DNA of 64,000 nt, taken from JANOBD01 sp031411495 (lineage in GTDB: Bacteria; Planctomycetota; Phycisphaerae; Tepidisphaerales; Tepidisphaeraceae). Each line of letters starts with the position of its first letter. Within the stretch, counting starts at the first letter, position 1. The position numbers and the translations under genes were made by a program. Shown one piece after another: positions 25,589 through 36,224 of the stretch. The notes under the pieces are model-generated. The model was not told where the DNA came from, ran no database searches, and saw only the letters and a program-made list of their open reading frames with translations. Location of the stretch: contig JANOBD010000175.1 in NCBI GenBank assembly GCA_031411495.1, positions 62,001-126,000 of the forward strand, given 5' to 3'.

Positions 25589-26188
25589 CCCTCTCCTCCT
25601 GGGAGAGGGTTGGGGTGGGGGCCTAACCATCTTATCCCGATCGTGTTTCCGCCTCGGGGTTATGTCGAGCGACCTTGATTGTCCGCGAGACCTGAAACAC
25701 TCTGTTCTTGGTGCTCACGGCGATGGCGGTGAACTCCATTAGATATCCAGCACTCGCGTGGCCATTCACATTCAACTCGATTTCCTGCGGATGTGTAATG
25801 AACTTCAGAACGGCCGAAGCAACTTCGTCGAGTTTCACGTCTTGAGGTGCAAGTTGTGACTGAAAGAGCCGCCGCGCTCTTTGTATAGCAACTTCTAAAG
25901 GCGTAGTTGCGATCATCGCAGGAGCGGGTAACAGATCGATTTCAGTCATTCGCCTTTGGTCAGCAAGGAAGCCAAGAAGCCAATAACCATCGTATGACGA
26001 GTACCGACTCACGAAACTGTCCAGCATGTTGTGTAGAACGGCACGGAGGTTGCGTCGGTATGGCCGTTCCATGATTCCACACGCTCGCTCGGCCTTCACC
26101 CTAACCTTCTCCCAGAGGGAGAGGGGACCAGAAACTCGCGTCTTCATTCGTCATTCGGATTTCGAGCTTCGTCATTCCACTTCAGTGG
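25589..26188. mobile_element. Inverted-repeat cassette with orphan gene
   Basis: The left arm (25589-25626, ggctccctctcctcctgggagagggttggggtgggggc region) and the inverse of 26096-26133 (ggtcccctctccctctggga then gaaggttagggtgaaggc) match at about 30 of 38 positions and flank a 146-codon gene. Beyond the right arm, 26139-26188 carries a second repeat (attcgtcattcggatttcga, then gcttcgtcattccacttca) that recurs at 41355-41400 and abuts the ABC-transporter stop codon. Confidence 0.5.
25632..26072 (-). CDS. Orphan hypothetical protein inside repeat cassette
   Basis: 146 residues from Met 26072 (MERPYRRNLRAVLHNMLDSF). The longer frame (from 26147) starts inside the flanking repeat, so its extra residues are not trusted. 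Visible features: an Arg-rich start, FVSRYSSYDGYWLLGFLAD near residue 18-36, and a beta-rich second half with EIELNVNGHASAGYLMEFTA then NRVFQVSRTIKVARHNPEAE. No family recognised, no signal or membrane segment. GC is visibly lower than in the neighbouring murJ and ABC genes, which fits acquisition together with its repeats. Confidence 0.6.
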   Translation of the reverse strand: MERPYRRNLRAVLHNMLDSFVSRYSSYDGYWLLGFLADQRRMTEIDLLPAPAMIATTPLEVAIQRARRLFQSQLAPQDVKLDEVASAVLKFITHPQEIELNVNGHASAGYLMEFTAIAVSTKNRVFQVSRTIKVARHNPEAETRSG

Positions 26189-28101
26189 CTGATCCCTTTC
26201 GAGAAGTTCTCGTACAACACGGCGTACTTCCCGCCCATCGCCAGGAGCTGCGCATGGCTGCCACGCTCGACGATGCGGCCCTGCTCGAGCACGAGGATCT
26301 GGTCGGCGTTGATGATCGTCGAGAGCCGATGCGCGACGACGAACGTCGTGCGGCCGCGCGTAAGCTTCTCCAAACTGTTCTGAAGCACGATTTCCGTGTG
26401 CGTGTCGATGGCGCTGGTCGCTTCGTCGAGGATGAAAATGCGAGGGTCGGCGAGAAAAGCGCGCGTGAAGCAGATCAATTGCCGCTGGCCGAGGCTCATG
26501 TTGCTGCCGCGCTCGCCGACGTCGGTGTCATAGCCGGACTTCAGGCTTTCGATGATCTCGTGCGTGCCCAGCGCCTTGGCGGCGGCGATGACCTGCTCGG
26601 GCGTGGCGCTCGCCGAGGCGTATCGGATGTTGTCCATCACGCTGCCGCCGAAGAGGAAGTTGCTCTGCGCGACGATGCCCATCTGGTGGTGCAGCGAATC
26701 GCCGGTGACGTGGCGGATGTCGAAGCCGTCGACCAGCACCTTGCCCTGCTGCGGCTGATAGAACCGCGCGATGAGCGAGCTGATGCTGCTCTTGCCGCTG
26801 CCGGTGTGGCCCACGAGCGCGACGGTCTGCCCGGGCAGCGCCTGGAAGTTGATGTCGTGCAGGATCGGCCGATTCGGGTCATAGCCGAAGGTGACGTTGA
26901 CGAACTCGACCCGCCCGACGATCGGCGGAAGCGGCCTGGCCTGCGGAGCGTCTTCCACTTCGGGCTTGATATCGAACAGTGAGAAGACGCGCTCAGCGCC
27001 CGCCATCGCCTGCATGAGCTGGTTGTAGAAGCCGCCGAGGAAGACGATCGATCCCATCAGGCGGTCCCAGTAGAGGAACGCTGCCACCACGCTGCCGGCG
27101 TTGGTTTTGCCGATCCCCTTGATCATGAGATAGCCGCCCAGCAGCAGCACGATGACGCGGCCGCCATGACGGACGAGCTCGAGCGACGGTTGGAACACGC
27201 CGTTGATGACGGCGCTCTTGGCGTTGTTGACCGTGTTCTGATCCTGAAGGCGATTGAAGGTGACGAGGTTCGGATCCTGGCGGTTGAACGCCGTCACCAC
27301 GCGCATCCCGGTGATGTTTTCGGCGAGATTGCTGCTGAGGCGAGTGAAGCCTTCGCGGACGATCTGGTGCTGTCGCCCGGCCTTGCGGATGAAGATCAGG
27401 TTCATCACGTAAACCACCGGCGCGAGCCAGACGACCGAAAGAAACAGCCGCCAATCGACCAGGCACATCGCCGTGCTGGCGAAGAGAATGATCGCCGGCT
27501 GCGCGATCATGTGGGCCATGCCCCAGACGTTCACTTCGCGCATGCCGTTAATGTCGCTGGTCATCCGGCTGATGATTCGGCCGAGCTTGGTCTTGTCGTA
27601 GTAGCTCATCGAGAGGCGCTGCAGATGAGCGAACATGCGTTTGCGGTAGTCGAACTGCACACTCTCGCCGGCGCGGGTCATGAGGATGATGGTGGCGCGC
27701 TGCAGCAGGAGCGAGGCTGCGATGACACTCGCCCAGAGCCCGACCACCAAAGCGATGTGAAGGATCGCCTGCGTATTGGTCAGCGAACTCGGGTCGCCAA
27801 GCGGAACCAGCCAGTTGATGAACTTCTCGACGGGCATCGTCTGCTGCGGCGACTTCTCGCTGGTCACCGCCGCGCAGAAGTTCACCAGCGCACCGATGAA
27901 TTGCGGATCGAACTGGTCGATCAGCACGTGCGTCAGGCAGCAGGTGATGCCGAAGGAATACGTCTTGCGGTGAGGGCGGAACGCGCTGATGAGCTTCTTC
28001 ACCAGCCAGAACTCGATCGGCCGGTAGCGTGTTTCCTCGTCGTCGCCGCCCTGCTGCGCAACCGGTTTGGCAGGTTTTGGTTTCTTGAGAAGGGCAATCA
28101 T
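26182..28101 (-). CDS. ABC exporter, fused permease and ATPase (MsbA-like)
   Basis: 639 residues. An N-terminal cytoplasmic extension, a six-helix type IV exporter domain (about 35-370; LSMSYYDKTKLGRIISRMTS) and an ATPase domain (about 395-639) with Walker A GHTGSGKSS, Q-loop MGIVAQSNFLFGGSV, signature NMSLGQRQLI (SLGQ in place of SGGQ), Walker B RIFILDEATSAID and H-loop VVAHRLSTI. Works as a homodimer or with a partner; lipids or drugs are possible cargo. The start at 28101 is the first Met. The stop TGA is the first base triplet of a dispersed repeat. Confidence 0.93.
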   Translation of the reverse strand: MIALLKKPKPAKPVAQQGGDDEETRYRPIEFWLVKKLISAFRPHRKTYSFGITCCLTHVLIDQFDPQFIGALVNFCAAVTSEKSPQQTMPVEKFINWLVPLGDPSSLTNTQAILHIALVVGLWASVIAASLLLQRATIILMTRAGESVQFDYRKRMFAHLQRLSMSYYDKTKLGRIISRMTSDINGMREVNVWGMAHMIAQPAIILFASTAMCLVDWRLFLSVVWLAPVVYVMNLIFIRKAGRQHQIVREGFTRLSSNLAENITGMRVVTAFNRQDPNLVTFNRLQDQNTVNNAKSAVINGVFQPSLELVRHGGRVIVLLLGGYLMIKGIGKTNAGSVVAAFLYWDRLMGSIVFLGGFYNQLMQAMAGAERVFSLFDIKPEVEDAPQARPLPPIVGRVEFVNVTFGYDPNRPILHDINFQALPGQTVALVGHTGSGKSSISSLIARFYQPQQGKVLVDGFDIRHVTGDSLHHQMGIVAQSNFLFGGSVMDNIRYASASATPEQVIAAAKALGTHEIIESLKSGYDTDVGERGSNMSLGQRQLICFTRAFLADPRIFILDEATSAIDTHTEIVLQNSLEKLTRGRTTFVVAHRLSTIINADQILVLEQGRIVERGSHAQLLAMGGKYAVLYENFSKGISH

Positions 28102-28346
28102 GGTGAGCGAGGATATCGTCGCGAGTTTGTGAGTGAGGTCAACCGTGGTATCGCGTTGAGACTTCGCTCCTTCCTGTTCTTTGTGTTGACTCAGAGCCGC
28201 GCATGAAGCAGGGCGAAAATCCGGATCTAATTACCCCTCGGGACCGCGTTCGCCGCAAAGAATCGAATTGCGATTCGTCCCGTCCGGCCCTACCTTATCG
28301 CCGATCGTTCGGTTCATGTTTGGCGACTCGTACGGATTCCACACGG

Positions 28347-29198
28347 ATGGCGGATTCTCTATCGCATCTTCAATTGTGTGTGCTCGCCAGCGGCTCCGGC
28401 GGAAACTGTACGCTCCTGCGTGCGCCCAGCGGCAATCTGCTGATCGATATCGGCATCGGCCCGCGAACGTTCGGCAGGCGACTGGCGATGATCGGCGAAA
28501 CGGTCTCCCTCTCGTCCCTCGGTGGCGTCTGCCTGACGCATCTCGATTCCGATCACTTCAATCCGAACTGGTTCACCACGCTCGCGCGCTTCGGCATCCC
28601 TCTCTTTTGCCACGCGGGCATCGCCGATCGCGTCCGCGAACGCGCGCCCGAGGTCGACGTGCACGGATTCGAATGCAGCGAGAGCTTCCATCCCTGCCGC
28701 GGACTCCGGATTGATGCGATCGCGTGCGCGCATGATGAAACGGGATCGCACGGCTTCATCGTTGACGGATTCTCGACGCGCATCGGCTATGCCACCGACC
28801 TCGGGCACGTTCCCGAGCCGCTGCTCGATTCCTTCTGCAATCTCGACCTGCTTTGCCTCGAGAGCAATTACGACCGGCAGATGCAGGTGAACAGCGATCG
28901 GCCGTGGTTCCTAAAACAGCGCGTGATGGGCGGCAAGGGGCATCTTTCAAACGACCAGGCGTACCAGGCAATCGTGCGGATGCTCGACCGCTGCGAAACG
29001 GACGGACGCTCACTGCCCAGGCACATCGTGCTGCTTCATCGCAGCCGCGAATGCAATTGCCCAATTCTGCTTCGCGAACATTTCGCCCGCGACCCGCGTA
29101 TCGCACGCCGGCTCACGCTCGCTGAGCAGTTCGAACCGACCGGCTGGCTCGCGCCCGGCGCGCTCGCCGGCGATCAGTTGACCCTGGCGTGGGGTTGA
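28347..29198 (+). CDS. Metallo-beta-lactamase-fold hydrolase (YycJ/WalJ-like)
   Basis: 283 residues, cytoplasmic. MADSLSHLQLCVLASGSGGN at 28347 matches the start of YycJ-like proteins (LASGSxGN); the longer frame to 28203 has no similarity. The metal motif is THLDSDHFNPNW (HxDxDH variant of HxHxDH), later His/Asp residues lie in IACAHDETGSHGF and YATDLGHVPE, and CLESNYDRQM is typical. Family members are phosphodiesterase-like nucleases. The region 28102-28346 between this gene and the divergent ABC gene holds no other gene. Confidence 0.85.
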   Translation: MADSLSHLQLCVLASGSGGNCTLLRAPSGNLLIDIGIGPRTFGRRLAMIGETVSLSSLGGVCLTHLDSDHFNPNWFTTLARFGIPLFCHAGIADRVRERAPEVDVHGFECSESFHPCRGLRIDAIACAHDETGSHGFIVDGFSTRIGYATDLGHVPEPLLDSFCNLDLLCLESNYDRQMQVNSDRPWFLKQRVMGGKGHLSNDQAYQAIVRMLDRCETDGRSLPRHIVLLHRSRECNCPILLREHFARDPRIARRLTLAEQFEPTGWLAPGALAGDQLTLAWG

Positions 29199-29262
29199 GT
29201 CTGAAGGCGTCGCACGCATCACGGCGATTTTCCAACCGCGCACATTGATTGCCAAACGCAAA

Positions 29263-29290
29263 GAGAGTTGCGCGGTTCCGCGCAACTCTC
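29263..29290. terminator. Terminator hairpin between convergent units
   Basis: gagagttgcgcgg (29263-29275) pairs perfectly with ccgcgcaactctc (29278-29290) over 13 bp with a 2-base loop. On the minus strand it is followed by TTTGCGTTT, so it probably ends the pil operon; it also lies 64 bases after the hydrolase stop. Confidence 0.75.
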
Positions 29291-29321
29291 GATGTTCCAC
29301 TTCATATTCTCGAGCGAATGA

Positions 29322-31148
29322 TCATTCGTCAACGATCGTCTCGCGCACCACTTCTTCGATGGTGGTGACGCCGTCATAGATCGCGAAGAGCCCGCAATCG
29401 CGCAGCGTACGCATGCCGCGTTTCATCGCTTCGGCACGCAGAAGCTGGGTACTGGCGTGCTTAATGATCATGTCGCGCATGTCGTCGTCGAGAAGCATGA
29501 TCTCGTAGATGCCCAATCGGCCGCGGTAGCCGGTGTTGTTGCAGTTCGTGCAGCCCTTGCCCATGTGGAACTTGCGGCCGACAACGTCCTCGAGTTTCAG
29601 GCCCAGTTCCATCAGCTGCGCTTCGGTGGGTGTGTATTCGGTCTTGCACTGCGCACAGATGCGGCGGACGAGTCGCTGGGCGATAACCCCTTCGAGCGTG
29701 GCGGTGACAAGGAACGGTTCCAGGCCGAGGTCCAGCAGACGCGCGATACTGCTTGGTGCGTCGTTGGTGTGCAGCGTCGTGAAGACCAAGTGGCCGGTAA
29801 GAGCCGCCTGTACGGAGATCTGCGCGGTCTCTTTATCACGCACTTCACCGATCAGGATGATGTCCGGATCCTGACGCAACATCGAGCGAAGGATGCGGCC
29901 GAAGGTGAGTTCGATATCCGGGCGGATCTGACACTGGATGATGCCGTCGATGTCGTATTCGACTGGGTCTTCGGCAGTGATGAGCTTGCTGCTCGGATCA
30001 TTCAGTTCGCGAAGACAGGAGTAGAGCGTCGTGGTCTTGCCCGAGCCGGTTGGACCCGTCACGACGACGATGCCGTTGGGCTTGTGGGCGAGCTGACGGA
30101 CGACGTTGAGGTCGTCATCGCGCAGACCGATCTTGTCCAGATCGAGCTGGACGTTGCCGCGGTCCAGCACGCGCATGACCACCGATTCGCCGAACATCGT
30201 CGGCAGAACGCTGACGCGCAAGTCGATCGGCTGGTTGTTGACGTTGAGCTCGATACGCCCGTCCTGCGGCATGCGGCGCTCGGCGATGTCGAGGTTGGCC
30301 ATGACTTTTACGCGGCTGGCGATCGCGGGCGCGATGTGATTGGGCGGCGGCATCATCTCGTAGAGCACGCCGTCGATGCGGTAGCGCATCTTGAACTCTT
30401 CTTCGAACGGCTCGAAGTGAATGTCGGATGCCTTGTCCTTGATCGCCTGCAGGAGCACGAGGTTGATCAGCTTGCGGACGGGATTGGAGTCCGCGGCGTC
30501 CTTGAGCACTTCCAGGTCGATCGACGCACCGGCACCGCCCTTCTTGCCGAGTTCCTTGAGCGAGTCGTCGGTCTGCAGTTCACCCAGGATGTCGCCGAGA
30601 GAGTCGGCGGCGGTGTTGTAGTGCTTCTGGATGAGCTTATCGAGCATCTCCGGGTCGGCGATCTTGGCGCTGACGTGGTAGCCCATCAGCGTGCGCAGGT
30701 CGTCGAGCGCGCGGAAGTTCTCGTGATTCGCCATCGCGACGACGATCTTCTTGGTCTCCTTGTTGAAGGAGACGGGCAAGACCTTGTGTGTGGTGGCCAT
30801 CTGCGGCGGGATGGCGGCGATCGTCTCCTTGGAGATCTCGATGCCGTTGAGGTTCACCGCCTCGAAGCCCTTTTGTGCGGCCAGCGCGATGGAGACGTCG
30901 CCTTCTTTGACGTAGCCGAGGTCGATCAGGATCCGACCCAGCGGCGAGCGGTTGCCCTTGGCGAGAAGGCTCTTCTGGACCTGTAGTGCCTCAACCACCT
31001 GCTCGCGGGTGACCTTGCCCATCTTCGTGAGCACGCGGCCGATGGGTCGGCCCTGCAATTCGGAGACGGGCGGCATGCCACCGGGATTTTTGTCTCCGCC
31101 GGGAGGCGTAGCACCTGCAGGCGGGGGTGGGTTCTGGATTCGTGACAT
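29322..31148 (-). CDS. pilB: GspE/PilB family assembly ATPase (second copy)
   Basis: 608 residues. A proline/glycine-rich start (1-45) is followed by MshEN-type N-terminal domains (about 45-210) and the AAA+ motor: Walker A GPTGSGKTTTLYSCL, Asp box AEDPVEYDIDGI, Walker B DIILIGEVRDKETA, His box TGHLVFTTLHTNDA, and the tetracysteine zinc motif CAQC...CTNC specific to GspE/PilB. It powers pilus or pseudopilus polymerisation at the inner membrane. Third gene of the minus-strand set PilB-PilT-PilB. The gap to pilT is filled by an iteron element. Confidence 0.92.
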   Translation of the reverse strand: MSRIQNPPPPAGATPPGGDKNPGGMPPVSELQGRPIGRVLTKMGKVTREQVVEALQVQKSLLAKGNRSPLGRILIDLGYVKEGDVSIALAAQKGFEAVNLNGIEISKETIAAIPPQMATTHKVLPVSFNKETKKIVVAMANHENFRALDDLRTLMGYHVSAKIADPEMLDKLIQKHYNTAADSLGDILGELQTDDSLKELGKKGGAGASIDLEVLKDAADSNPVRKLINLVLLQAIKDKASDIHFEPFEEEFKMRYRIDGVLYEMMPPPNHIAPAIASRVKVMANLDIAERRMPQDGRIELNVNNQPIDLRVSVLPTMFGESVVMRVLDRGNVQLDLDKIGLRDDDLNVVRQLAHKPNGIVVVTGPTGSGKTTTLYSCLRELNDPSSKLITAEDPVEYDIDGIIQCQIRPDIELTFGRILRSMLRQDPDIILIGEVRDKETAQISVQAALTGHLVFTTLHTNDAPSSIARLLDLGLEPFLVTATLEGVIAQRLVRRICAQCKTEYTPTEAQLMELGLKLEDVVGRKFHMGKGCTNCNNTGYRGRLGIYEIMLLDDDMRDMIIKHASTQLLRAEAMKRGMRTLRDCGLFAIYDGVTTIEEVVRETIVDE

Positions 31149-31160
31149 TGCTTACCTCGT

Positions 31161-31253
31161 AAATGCCGAGTGCCGAGTTTCGAATGCCGAATGTTCTACG
31201 ATTCTGATTACGCTGCGTGCCCATTCGGCATCTGGCACTCGGCGTTCGGCATT
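31161..31253. repeat. Inverted AATGCCG iteron element
   Basis: Heptamers aatgccg agtgccg agtttcg aatgccg aatg (31162-31193) return inverted at 31222-31253 (cattcgg catctgg cactcgg cgttcgg catt). It fills the gap between pilT and pilB; its right arm ends 4 bases from the pilT stop. Confidence 0.75.
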
Positions 31254-31257
31254 TCCG

Positions 31258-32484
31258 TTACTTTTTCTGACTCTGCGCCAGCATGCGCTGCCGGTTGGCT
31301 TCGATCTGCGCCTTCCTGTCGGCTTCGCTTCCGCCGGCGGCGGGACCCTTTGGCGCTTCGGCCGCGTCTTCCGCCTCGGCGAGCAGTGCTTCGTCGGCCA
31401 CGTCGCCGACCTGGTATCCGTCTCGCTTCAACTTGTCGACCATCGCGCCGGGGTTCTTGCTCTTTTCGATCGCTTCATCCGCGCTGATTCGCCCGGCAAG
31501 GAACTGGGTGTACAGGTTGTCGTCCAGCAACTGCATGCCGTATTTCTTACCGGTCTGGATGTCGGAGTCGATACGGAAAACCTTGTTTTCGCGGATCAGG
31601 TTCTGGATCGACGGGGTGACATACATGAACTCGTACACCGCGACACGACCTTCGGTGTCGATGCGCGGGCAGAGCACCTGGCTTAACACCGCGATCAGAT
31701 TGTTCGCCAACTGGACGCGGATCTGTTCCTGCGAGTCGGCGGGGAAGGCGTCGATGATGCGATTGATCGTCGACGCGGCGCCGTTGGTGTGCAGCGTACC
31801 GAACACCAGGTGGCCGGTTTCAGCGGCGGTGATTGCGGCGCCGATGGTCGCCAGGTCGCGCATTTCGCCCACGAGCATGACGTCCGGGTCCTGACGCAGC
31901 GCGCGGCGAATGGCTTCAGAAAAGCTCGGCACGTCGACGCCGACTTCGCGCTGCACGACGATGGACTTCTTGTGCGGGTGGAAGAACTCGACCGGGTCTT
32001 CCATGGTGATGATGTGGCGGTCAAAGTGCTCGTTGATCCAGTTGATCATCGACGCCAGCGTGGTCGATTTGCCAGAACCCGTCGGGCCCGTCACGAGGAA
32101 CAAGCCACGCGGACGACGACAGATCGACTCGGCCATCGAAGGCAGACCGATCTGTTCGAAGGTGAGCAGCTTGTTCGGGATCTGGCGAAGCACCATCGAG
32201 CAGAAGCCGCGCTGTTTGAAAATCGCAACGCGGAAACGCGCGGCCTCGCCGTAGGCGAACGCGAAGTCGCCCGAGCCGGTTTCTTCGAACTCCTGCTGGA
32301 CGCGTTCGGGCGTGATCGACTTCATCAGAGCCATGGTGTCTTCGGCTTCGAGCACCTTGGTCGCCAGTTCCTTGAGCGAGCCGTGCAGACGAATGGTCGG
32401 CGGCTTGCCGACGGCAAGGTGCAAGTCGGATGCGCCGCGGCGGACAACGGTTTCAAGAAGTCGATCGATCTGGATGGTTGCCAT
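31258..32484 (-). CDS. pilT: Twitching motility ATPase PilT
   Basis: 408 residues, retraction ATPase of type IV pili. Walker A GPTGSGKSTTLASMIN, Asp box MEDPVEFFHPHK, Walker B DVMLVGEMRDLATI, His box ETGHLVFGTLHTNGAAST, and the PilT-specific C-terminal motif around PSIQNLIRENKVFRI (AIRNLIRE equivalent). A 50-residue Ala-rich tail (EAEDAAEAPKGPAAGGSEAD) extends beyond the usual end. It lies between two PilB-type ATPases with about 100-bp gaps, each holding an iteron element of the same class. Confidence 0.95.
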   Translation of the reverse strand: MATIQIDRLLETVVRRGASDLHLAVGKPPTIRLHGSLKELATKVLEAEDTMALMKSITPERVQQEFEETGSGDFAFAYGEAARFRVAIFKQRGFCSMVLRQIPNKLLTFEQIGLPSMAESICRRPRGLFLVTGPTGSGKSTTLASMINWINEHFDRHIITMEDPVEFFHPHKKSIVVQREVGVDVPSFSEAIRRALRQDPDVMLVGEMRDLATIGAAITAAETGHLVFGTLHTNGAASTINRIIDAFPADSQEQIRVQLANNLIAVLSQVLCPRIDTEGRVAVYEFMYVTPSIQNLIRENKVFRIDSDIQTGKKYGMQLLDDNLYTQFLAGRISADEAIEKSKNPGAMVDKLKRDGYQVGDVADEALLAEAEDAAEAPKGPAAGGSEADRKAQIEANRQRMLAQSQKK

Positions 32485-32487
32485 GGT

Positions 32488-32586
32488 GAATGCCGATTGC
32501 CAAATGCCGATTGCCGAATGAAACCTTGAACATCACTGCGCCAGCCAGTTCCGCCATTCGGCACTCGGAACTCGGCGTTCGGCATT

Positions 32587-32588
<2 letters not shown>
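32488..32588. repeat. Inverted AATGCCG iteron element (second copy)
   Basis: aatgccg attgcca aatgccg attgccg aatg (32489-32520) and its inverse (32554-32586; cattcgg cactcgg aactcgg cgttcgg catttt). The stop codon TAA of the upstream PilB gene (complement 32587-32589) overlaps the right arm. Confidence 0.75.
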
Positions 32589-34362
<1,774 letters not shown>

Positions 34363-34635
34363 GAAAGCTCCGCTTTTTTCGAGCAAAACGCGTCTTGCCG
34401 CGGTGCCCAAGGCTCGCCGCGGATCAGACATCACTTCAGAGATACGTCCAGAGTCTACAAAAGGTTCCGGCAGAGGGCGAGGGAAAGCCGGCTCGCCTGC
34501 CGCATTAACTTCCGCCGTCTGTCACCTATGAACGATTGTTGGCTCGATAGTCGAATAAGTCGATGCCACCCCGCCAAATTAACGACGATCTGAGACGCGG
34601 CTCGACGGCCTCGCAGGGAACCAACCGCCGCGTCG

Positions 34636-35991
34636 TCACTTCGCCCGCAACGCTGGCATGTTCATGCCGTTCTGGTGCAGAATCAGCCTTTCCACTTCGC
34701 CTTGCTCATTCGTTTCGAACGTGAGCTGTGCATCGACCACGCGGTAGAAAAACTCCGTCTCGGACTTGGCGAAGACCTGAAACTTCGGCTGGCCGGTGAG
34801 CTGGACCATCAGCTTGCCGTCTTCTACCGTGATTGTGAACCGCGCGCCCGGCGCAAGATCGTAGGCGCCCGCGTAGCGCTTCAGCACTTCAGGCTTCACC
34901 TCGACGACGTTGGTGAGCTCTACCGGTGCGGGCTTCATGCCGAGCATCGCCTGGATGATCTTCTCGCCCGCCGCGGTCGTCGTTTGCGTTGCCGTGTTGC
35001 AGAGAAGTACCACCGCCTTCTTCGTCGGTGAGTGGATGAACATCACCGAGCTGTAGCCGCCGGTCATGCCGTTGTGCCAGAGCGTCACGCCGTCGCCGGC
35101 GATATGCCAGGCGAGCGCGACCCGCTGCGTGTTCTCCGGCGGGCCGATCTGCTGCTCCCACGCCTTGTGCAGCGCATCGGTCACAGCGCCCTTTTCACCG
35201 CTGGTCGCGACCGTGAGCAGCTTGAGCATGTCGTTGACGCTCGAGCGGATACCGCCGGCGGCGACGAACACATCCAGATCCCAGTTGTGCTCCGGCAGAC
35301 GGTCGCCGTTATAAGGCTTGGCGAGCCGCGACTTCTGATCGTCGTTCAACTTCACGCGCGTGTCGTTCATCTTGAGCGGCGTGCAGATCCGCTCGACGAG
35401 CAGGTCCTCGTAGCTCTTGCCCGCCTTCTGCGCCAGCAGGTGACCGAGCAGTCCCATGCCCAGGTTTGAGTATTCGTAGGTGCCAGGCGCGCGGGCGAGC
35501 TGGTAACCGCGGAGAAATGCGTACAAGTTCTCGGCCGTGTAGTCGGCGTACGGATTGGCCGCGTCCCTGGGCGCGAAGTTGTCCGGCATGCGCGGCAGGC
35601 CGGAACTCTGCGACGCCAGATCCACCAGCCGGATGGTGTGGCCCTCGAACTCTTTCAGCTTCACATCGGCCGGCAGGAGCGACTGCACCGGATCGTCGAG
35701 CTTGACGATGCCGCGATTGGCCATGTCGGCCAGCAGCGTGCCGGTGAACGCCTTGGACATCGAGCCGATCTCGTAGATCGTGTCCCCATCCGGCGCCTGA
35801 TCCTTGTCGAGTTGCTTGGAGCCAAAGGCGTAGACCTCGGTCTTGCCGTTGTCGATCACGCCCACGACGCAGCCAGCGATCGCCTTGCCGACCAGCAGCG
35901 GCTGGATCTGCTCGGTAACGACCTGTTTGTAGTCGGCGAACGCGGAGGAGATGCAGAAGATCGTGAGCAGCGGCGCGAGTCGATGGATCAT
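34636..35991 (-). CDS. Secreted serine hydrolase, class C beta-lactamase family
   Basis: 451 residues with a signal peptide (MIHRLAPLLTIFCISSAFA). Penicillin-binding-protein fold: nucleophile SMSK (EIGSMSKAFTGTLLADMANR), Tyr motif YSN (YEYSNLGMGLLGHLLA) and a third motif near LWHNGMTGGYSSVMFI. A C-terminal lipocalin-like domain (about 350-451, LTNVVEVKPEVLKRYAGAYD) is common in this family. Likely a periplasmic D-amino-acid peptidase or esterase; antibiotic hydrolysis cannot be assumed. 34363-34635 upstream of the pil operon on the other side shows no gene. Confidence 0.88.
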   Translation of the reverse strand: MIHRLAPLLTIFCISSAFADYKQVVTEQIQPLLVGKAIAGCVVGVIDNGKTEVYAFGSKQLDKDQAPDGDTIYEIGSMSKAFTGTLLADMANRGIVKLDDPVQSLLPADVKLKEFEGHTIRLVDLASQSSGLPRMPDNFAPRDAANPYADYTAENLYAFLRGYQLARAPGTYEYSNLGMGLLGHLLAQKAGKSYEDLLVERICTPLKMNDTRVKLNDDQKSRLAKPYNGDRLPEHNWDLDVFVAAGGIRSSVNDMLKLLTVATSGEKGAVTDALHKAWEQQIGPPENTQRVALAWHIAGDGVTLWHNGMTGGYSSVMFIHSPTKKAVVLLCNTATQTTTAAGEKIIQAMLGMKPAPVELTNVVEVKPEVLKRYAGAYDLAPGARFTITVEDGKLMVQLTGQPKFQVFAKSETEFFYRVVDAQLTFETNEQGEVERLILHQNGMNMPALRAK

Positions 35992-36080
35992 GATTCACCT
36001 CTCGAAAACGACCTGGCCCCGACAGGATAACTGGCACCGTCCGAGTTCCATACAGCCGCATCGAGAGGAATCGCACGAAC

Positions 36081-36186
36081 GATGGTCGCGAAGGCTCGAA
36101 GGAAGCGAAGGCTCGCGAAGCAACACAATTCAAGATTTCCATTCCCTTCGCGATTCTTCGTCCCCTTCGCGCCTTCGCGACCATTC
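36081..36186. repeat. Inverted CGAAG-rich element
   Basis: Left arm gatggtcgcgaaggctcgaa then ggaagcgaaggctcgcgaag (36081-36120) and inverse of 36139-36186 (gaatggtcgcgaaggcgcga then aggggacgaagaatcgcgaag). CGAAG recurs at 8, 9 and 10-base steps in both arms. Confidence 0.65.
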
Positions 36187-36224
36187 CGGCATTGGATACG
36201 TAGCCATCACAGTATCTGCCCGAC

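Noticed and set aside
26073..26147. N-terminal extension of the orphan protein (MKTRVSGPLSLWEK)
   Set aside because: These codons lie within the flanking repeat and recur in frame only by chance.
29457..30986. Long open frame of 509 codons opposite the PilB gene
   Set aside because: It is antisense to a clearly conserved gene; such frames arise from high GC. The same holds for 5344-7026, 12275-13810, 20135-21385, 32956-34593 and 57524-60019.
31170..31487. Small ORFs within repeat elements as genes
   Set aside because: They are translations of iteron arrays without independent conservation or ribosome sites.
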